Source: an uncultured bacterium (lineage in GTDB: Bacteria > Planctomycetota > Phycisphaerae > Phycisphaerales > SM1A02). From it: a stretch of DNA of 9,722 nucleotides. This document shows positions 6,978 through 9,722 of this stretch, in pieces. The translations under genes were made by a program, and so were the position numbers. Each line of letters starts with the position of its first letter. The stretch's first letter is position 1. Under the pieces are notes generated by a model. That model ran no database searches. It saw only the letters and a list, made by a program, of their open reading frames with translations, and was not told the DNA's origin. Where the stretch lies: positions 1 through 9,722 of the forward strand of contig CAIPQY010000409.1 of assembly GCA_903867275.1 (NCBI GenBank). Reading direction: 5' to 3'.

Positions 6978-7038
6978 GCTGCACAGGGTATCGGCTGAAC
7001 GCGCATTTCCGAAGCGAAATCCGCTCTACCATGCCCCC
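6978..7038. promoter_or_regulatory. Divergent intergenic region between the membrane-protein operon and kynU
   Basis: This 61 bp gap must carry, or partly carry, promoters for both the five-gene minus-strand block and the kynU pair. I see no strong -35/-10 pair on either strand. A short interrupted inverted repeat, ATTTC at 7005-7009 and GAAAT at 7016-7020 with a 6-nt spacer, is centred in it and could be an operator, but five-base arms can arise by chance. Confidence 0.35.
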
Positions 7039-8343
7039 ATGACCACCGCGCCAGCCTCGCTTGACCTGTCTTTCCGCGAATTTTCAGCGGATGCGGGGTT
7101 TGCAGCCCATCTTGATTCCATCGACCCGCTGGCACGCTTTCGCGACCGATTTGAACTGCCCAGCGACGCGGCCGGCACCACGATCACCTATCTGGTGGGC
7201 AACTCGCTCGGGCCCATGCCGCGCGCCACGCGCGACCTGGTGATGCAGGAACTCGACGCGTGGGGAACGCATGCCTCGCAGGCGCGCTTCAAGGGCGCGC
7301 ACCCTTGGGTGCACTACCACGAGATGTTCCGCGAGCCGCTGGGCAAGCTGGTTGGCGGCGCACCCGAAGAGATCGTGGCCATGAACGGCCTCAGCGTGAA
7401 CCTGCATCTGTTGCTCGCCAGCTTCTGGCGACCCGAGGGCAAGCGCACGCGCATCCTGATGGAAGCGGGCGCGTTCCCCAGCGACACCTACGCCATCGAG
7501 AGTCACATGCGCGTTCGCGGCTTCGACCCGGCGCAGCATGTGGTGAAGGTGGCGCCACGCAACGGCGAGTCGTGCTTCACCACGCAGGATTTCGTGCAGG
7601 CCATCGAGCGCGAGGGCGATGCGCTGGCGCTGGTGCTGGTCGGTGGACTGAACTACTTCACGGCACAGGTGCTGGACATGCAGTCCATCACCGCGGCTGC
7701 GCACAAGACCGGCGCGTTCTGTGGATTCGATCTGGCGCACGCGATTGGCAACGTGCCCATGCACCTGCACGACTGGAACTGCGACTTCGCGGCGTGGTGC
7801 AGCTACAAGTACCTGAACGCGGGCCCGGGCAGCCTGGCCGGCTGCTTTGTGCATGCGCGCCATGCGCACGATCTGCAGCGACCGCGCTTCGCCGGCTGGT
7901 GGGGCAATGACATCAGCGAGCGCATGCGCATGCTGGACACCTTCGTCCCGGCGGTTGGCGCTGACGGTTGGCAGCTGACCAACCCACCGATCCTCTCCAG
8001 CGCACCACTGAAGGCCAGCCTGGATCTGTTCGACGAGGCGGGTCTGCCTGCGCTGCGCCAGAAGAGCAAGGCGCTCACCGGCTACATGGAGTTCATGCTT
8101 CGCACGCTGGCGCAGGATCGCTGCAGCGTGATCACGCCGGCGGATGCGGGTTCGCGCGGCTGCCAGCTGTCGATCCGCATTCCAGGCGATGCACGCGGTG
8201 TGGCGGCCAAGCTGCACGAGCGCGGCTTCTGGTGCGACTTCCGCGAACCCGATGTGGTGCGCGCAAGCCCGGCTCCGTTCTTCAACACCTTTGCCGAAGT
8301 GCACGCGTTCGCGCAGGCGCTTGCCGGCATCCTGCACGCCTGA
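7039..8343 (+). CDS. kynU: Kynureninase
   Basis: A 434-aa PLP enzyme of aspartate aminotransferase fold type I, at the normal length for KynU. It hydrolyses L-kynurenine (or 3-hydroxykynurenine) to anthranilate (or 3-hydroxyanthranilate) plus alanine. Diagnostic segments are 'YLVGNSLGPMP' (51-61), 'GAFPSDTYA' (144-152), 'GFDLAHAIGN' (229-238, with the cofactor-contacting Asp231 and His234), 'CSYKYLNAGPG' (254-264, with the Schiff-base lysine at 257), 'GWWGN' (286-290) and 'QLTNPPIL' (312-319). No other kynurenine-pathway gene (tryptophan dioxygenase, formamidase, kynurenine monooxygenase) is in the window. It could serve tryptophan breakdown or the eukaryote-like route to NAD, which some bacteria have. 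The start at 7039 fits the family N-terminus; no Shine-Dalgarno is seen. The glycosyltransferase begins 3 bp after the stop. Confidence 0.96.
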   Translation: MTTAPASLDLSFREFSADAGFAAHLDSIDPLARFRDRFELPSDAAGTTITYLVGNSLGPMPRATRDLVMQELDAWGTHASQARFKGAHPWVHYHEMFREPLGKLVGGAPEEIVAMNGLSVNLHLLLASFWRPEGKRTRILMEAGAFPSDTYAIESHMRVRGFDPAQHVVKVAPRNGESCFTTQDFVQAIEREGDALALVLVGGLNYFTAQVLDMQSITAAAHKTGAFCGFDLAHAIGNVPMHLHDWNCDFAAWCSYKYLNAGPGSLAGCFVHARHAHDLQRPRFAGWWGNDISERMRMLDTFVPAVGADGWQLTNPPILSSAPLKASLDLFDEAGLPALRQKSKALTGYMEFMLRTLAQDRCSVITPADAGSRGCQLSIRIPGDARGVAAKLHERGFWCDFREPDVVRASPAPFFNTFAEVHAFAQALAGILHA

Positions 8344-8346
8344 TCC

Positions 8347-9105
8347 ATGTCCACGCTCAGCGCCATCCTGATCTGCAAGAACGAGGCGATCAACATCGAG
8401 GCGTGCCTGCAGTCGGTTTCTTTCTGCGACGAGATCGTGGTGGTGGATTCGGGCAGCATCGATGGCACCCAGCACATCGCGCGGCGATTCACCGAGAAGG
8501 TGTTCGAGCAGTCGTGGCTCGGCTTTGGCCCGCAGAAGAATGTGGCGCTCGATCACGCCACCGGCGACTGGGTGTTCAGCATCGACTGCGATGAGCGCGT
8601 CACGCCCGCCCTGCGCGATGCCGTGCTGCAGGCGGTGAAGCAGGGTGGCTCGCATGCCGCCTTCGCGGTGACACGCCGCAACACTTTCCTCGGCCGCACC
8701 ATCCGATTCGGCGACTGGCGCAACGACACGCCGGTTCGCCTGTTCCGTCGCGATGCGGGTCGCTTCTCGCCGGATCCGGTGCACGAACGCGTGCTGGTGC
8801 AGGGATCCACCGGCGCGCTGGCTGGCGTGCTGCAGCATCATCCATTCGACTCGCTGCATGCCATGGTGGACACCATGCAGCGCTACTCCGATCTGTCGGC
8901 GCAGATGCCCGGCAAGCGCGGCGCGCCACCGCCACTCGCGTTGCTGCGCGCCATCTTCGCGTTCATTCGGGGATACCTGCTGAAGGGCGGATTTCTGGAT
9001 GGCTACGCAGGCTTGTTGATCGCCTTCGGCACAGCCGAGGGCACCTTCTGGCGCCATGCCAAGCGCTGGGAACGCGCACGCGAACAGCGCGCAACCAACC
9101 GCTGA
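8347..9105 (+). CDS. Family 2 glycosyltransferase, WaaE/KdtX-like
   Basis: A 252-aa cytoplasmic GT-A glycosyltransferase. The nucleotide-sugar-binding N-terminus reads 'LSAILICKNEAINIEACLQS' followed by 'VVVDSGSIDGT' (31-41). 'GPQKNVALDHATGDWVFSID' leads into the metal-binding DCDER (80-84), and 'VRLFRRDAGRF' (130-140) and 'VHERV' (145-149) are typical of the WaaE/KdtX subgroup, which adds a hexose to the lipopolysaccharide inner core. Residues ~197-240 are amphipathic and hydrophobic, as in related enzymes that attach to the inner membrane face. The donor and acceptor cannot be determined. The gene starts 3 bp after kynU without its own ribosome binding site, so it is probably translated by coupling, although no metabolic link to kynureninase is evident. 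Its stop lies 10 bp from the end of the convergent cupredoxin gene. Confidence 0.93.
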   Translation: MSTLSAILICKNEAINIEACLQSVSFCDEIVVVDSGSIDGTQHIARRFTEKVFEQSWLGFGPQKNVALDHATGDWVFSIDCDERVTPALRDAVLQAVKQGGSHAAFAVTRRNTFLGRTIRFGDWRNDTPVRLFRRDAGRFSPDPVHERVLVQGSTGALAGVLQHHPFDSLHAMVDTMQRYSDLSAQMPGKRGAPPPLALLRAIFAFIRGYLLKGGFLDGYAGLLIAFGTAEGTFWRHAKRWERAREQRATNR

Positions 9106-9115
9106 CGCGCGGCGA

Positions 9116-9722
9116 TCACTTCACCTTCAGCTTGCCGTTCATCAGGCGCCAGTGGCCCGGGTAGGTGCACACCAGCGGATAGGTGCCCGGCTTGTCCGGC
9201 GCGAAGAACCACAACTGCATCGACTGTCCGGGCGCCACCAGGCCCATCACCTGCAGCACCTTGGGGCTGTCGGGCACGAATTGTCGGCGCTTGCCTTCGG
9301 CTCCCTCGCCCAGCTTGTCCGCAGCCACGCCGATCTCGCTGAGCGCACCGGGCGCCACCAGCAGCATGTTGTGCTGCATGGAGTCGGGGTTGTTCATCTC
9401 GATGCACACCAGCGCACCGGGTGCAGCCTGGAACTCCTTCGGATCCCATGACATGCGACCTACAACCGACACGGTCTTCAGCATGGTGGGCTGCAACGCC
9501 TTCGCTTCGGCAGGCTGCTGATCGGCGGGCAGTGCCAGCAGCGTGCGAGCCGCTGCGGCGCGGGCGCGCGTGCTGGTGGTGTCCTTTAGCTTGGCGACCA
9601 ACGCGGGCTCGAGCGGCTTCACCTCGGTGGCGGGTCGCGCGGCCAGCACCGCGGCCAAGTCGTTGGCGGCAAGACATGTATTGCACGCCTCGATGGCCTG
9701 CCAGGTGGCGGCGGCCACGCTC
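9116..9722 (-). CDS. Azurin/plastocyanin-type copper-domain protein, C-terminal part (5' end outside window)
   Basis: The open frame runs off the right edge; a GTG at 9718 could look like a start but is most likely internal, so about 200 C-terminal residues are visible. Counting from that GTG, residues ~80-200 form an azurin-like type I copper domain: first ligand His116 in 'SMQHNMLLV', then Cys184, His189 and Met193 in 'YPLVCTYPGHWRLMNGKL'. The C-x4-H-x3-M spacing is that of azurins. The preceding ~75 residues are Ala-rich and helical, with a CNTC pair (13-16) that lacks the histidine needed for a c-type haem site. Azurin-type domains at the end of large periplasmic haem or dehydrogenase-like proteins are common in Planctomycetota as I recall, so a larger electron-transfer protein is likely. 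The upstream domains cannot be seen. Confidence 0.85.
   Translation of the reverse strand, partial: SVAAATWQAIEACNTCLAANDLAAVLAARPATEVKPLEPALVAKLKDTTSTRARAAAARTLLALPADQQPAEAKALQPTMLKTVSVVGRMSWDPKEFQAAPGALVCIEMNNPDSMQHNMLLVAPGALSEIGVAADKLGEGAEGKRRQFVPDSPKVLQVMGLVAPGQSMQLWFFAPDKPGTYPLVCTYPGHWRLMNGKLKVK

Noticed and set aside
7084..9057. A 657-codon open frame on the minus strand antisense to kynU and the glycosyltransferase
   Set aside because: It spans two real, well-recognised genes on the opposite strand, is His/Arg/Ala-rich with no recognisable motif, and is the kind of long shadow frame expected in high-GC DNA.
9228..9361. A 14-nt direct repeat (CCGGGCGCCACCAG at 9228 and 9348), exactly 120 bp apart
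   Set aside because: Both copies encode the LVAPG segment of the cupredoxin in the same frame, so the repeat reflects similar protein segments and codon bias rather than a mobile or regulatory element.
9674..9686. CNTC in the cupredoxin protein as a c-type haem site
   Set aside because: The residue after the second cysteine is leucine, not the histidine required for a CxxCH motif.
1..9722. Search by eye for tRNAs, IS ends, CRISPR repeats, toxin-antitoxin or defence genes
   Set aside because: None seen: coding density is close to complete, all gaps are under 140 bp, and every intact gene fits a core-type or uncharacterised chromosomal family.

Overview
This is a 9.7 kb high-GC stretch of an ordinary, densely packed bacterial chromosome. 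It holds ten protein genes, two of them cut by the window edges. I see no RNA genes, insertion sequences, CRISPR arrays, phage genes or origin. The organism is Gram-negative: there is an OprB-type outer-membrane porin, a lipoprotein with a lipobox and a WaaE/KdtX-like glycosyltransferase. Several traits fit Planctomycetota or a relative, perhaps Phycisphaerae-like: a stand-alone GlmL/MutL-family ATPase, an azurin-type domain at the C-terminal end of a longer protein, the serine-hydrolase subtype, and mostly absent Shine-Dalgarno sequences. That placement is inference from family memory and was not tested.

Layout. The left edge carries a secreted beta-lactamase-fold serine hydrolase (minus strand, C-terminus cut). 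Only 24 bp away, diverging from it, is a carbohydrate porin (plus). The porin converges, with a 9 bp gap, on a block of five minus-strand genes read from about 6977 down to 2499. In transcription order these are a two-TM membrane protein with a possible PH-like domain, a 123-aa protein of unknown function, a GlmL/MutL-family ASKHA ATPase, a SYLF-domain (Ysc84/DUF500) lipoprotein and an acyl-CoA-type fatty acid desaturase. The first three overlap (8 bp, then ATGA) and look translationally coupled. The last two follow after gaps of 54 and 135 bp, have good ribosome binding sites and may have their own promoters.

A 61 bp divergent intergenic region then leads to the plus-strand pair kynureninase (kynU) and a family 2 glycosyltransferase, 3 bp apart. 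The pair converges with a 10 bp gap on a minus-strand protein ending in an azurin-type copper domain, whose N-terminus lies outside the window.

How the genes work together. The most distinctive unit is the coupled trio membrane protein - 123-aa protein - GlmL-like ATPase, because no B12-dependent mutase subunit gene is present beside the ATPase. The SYLF lipoprotein and the desaturase give the downstream end of the block a membrane-lipid flavour, but a shared pathway is speculation. I found no clear new defence, mobile or RNA system here.
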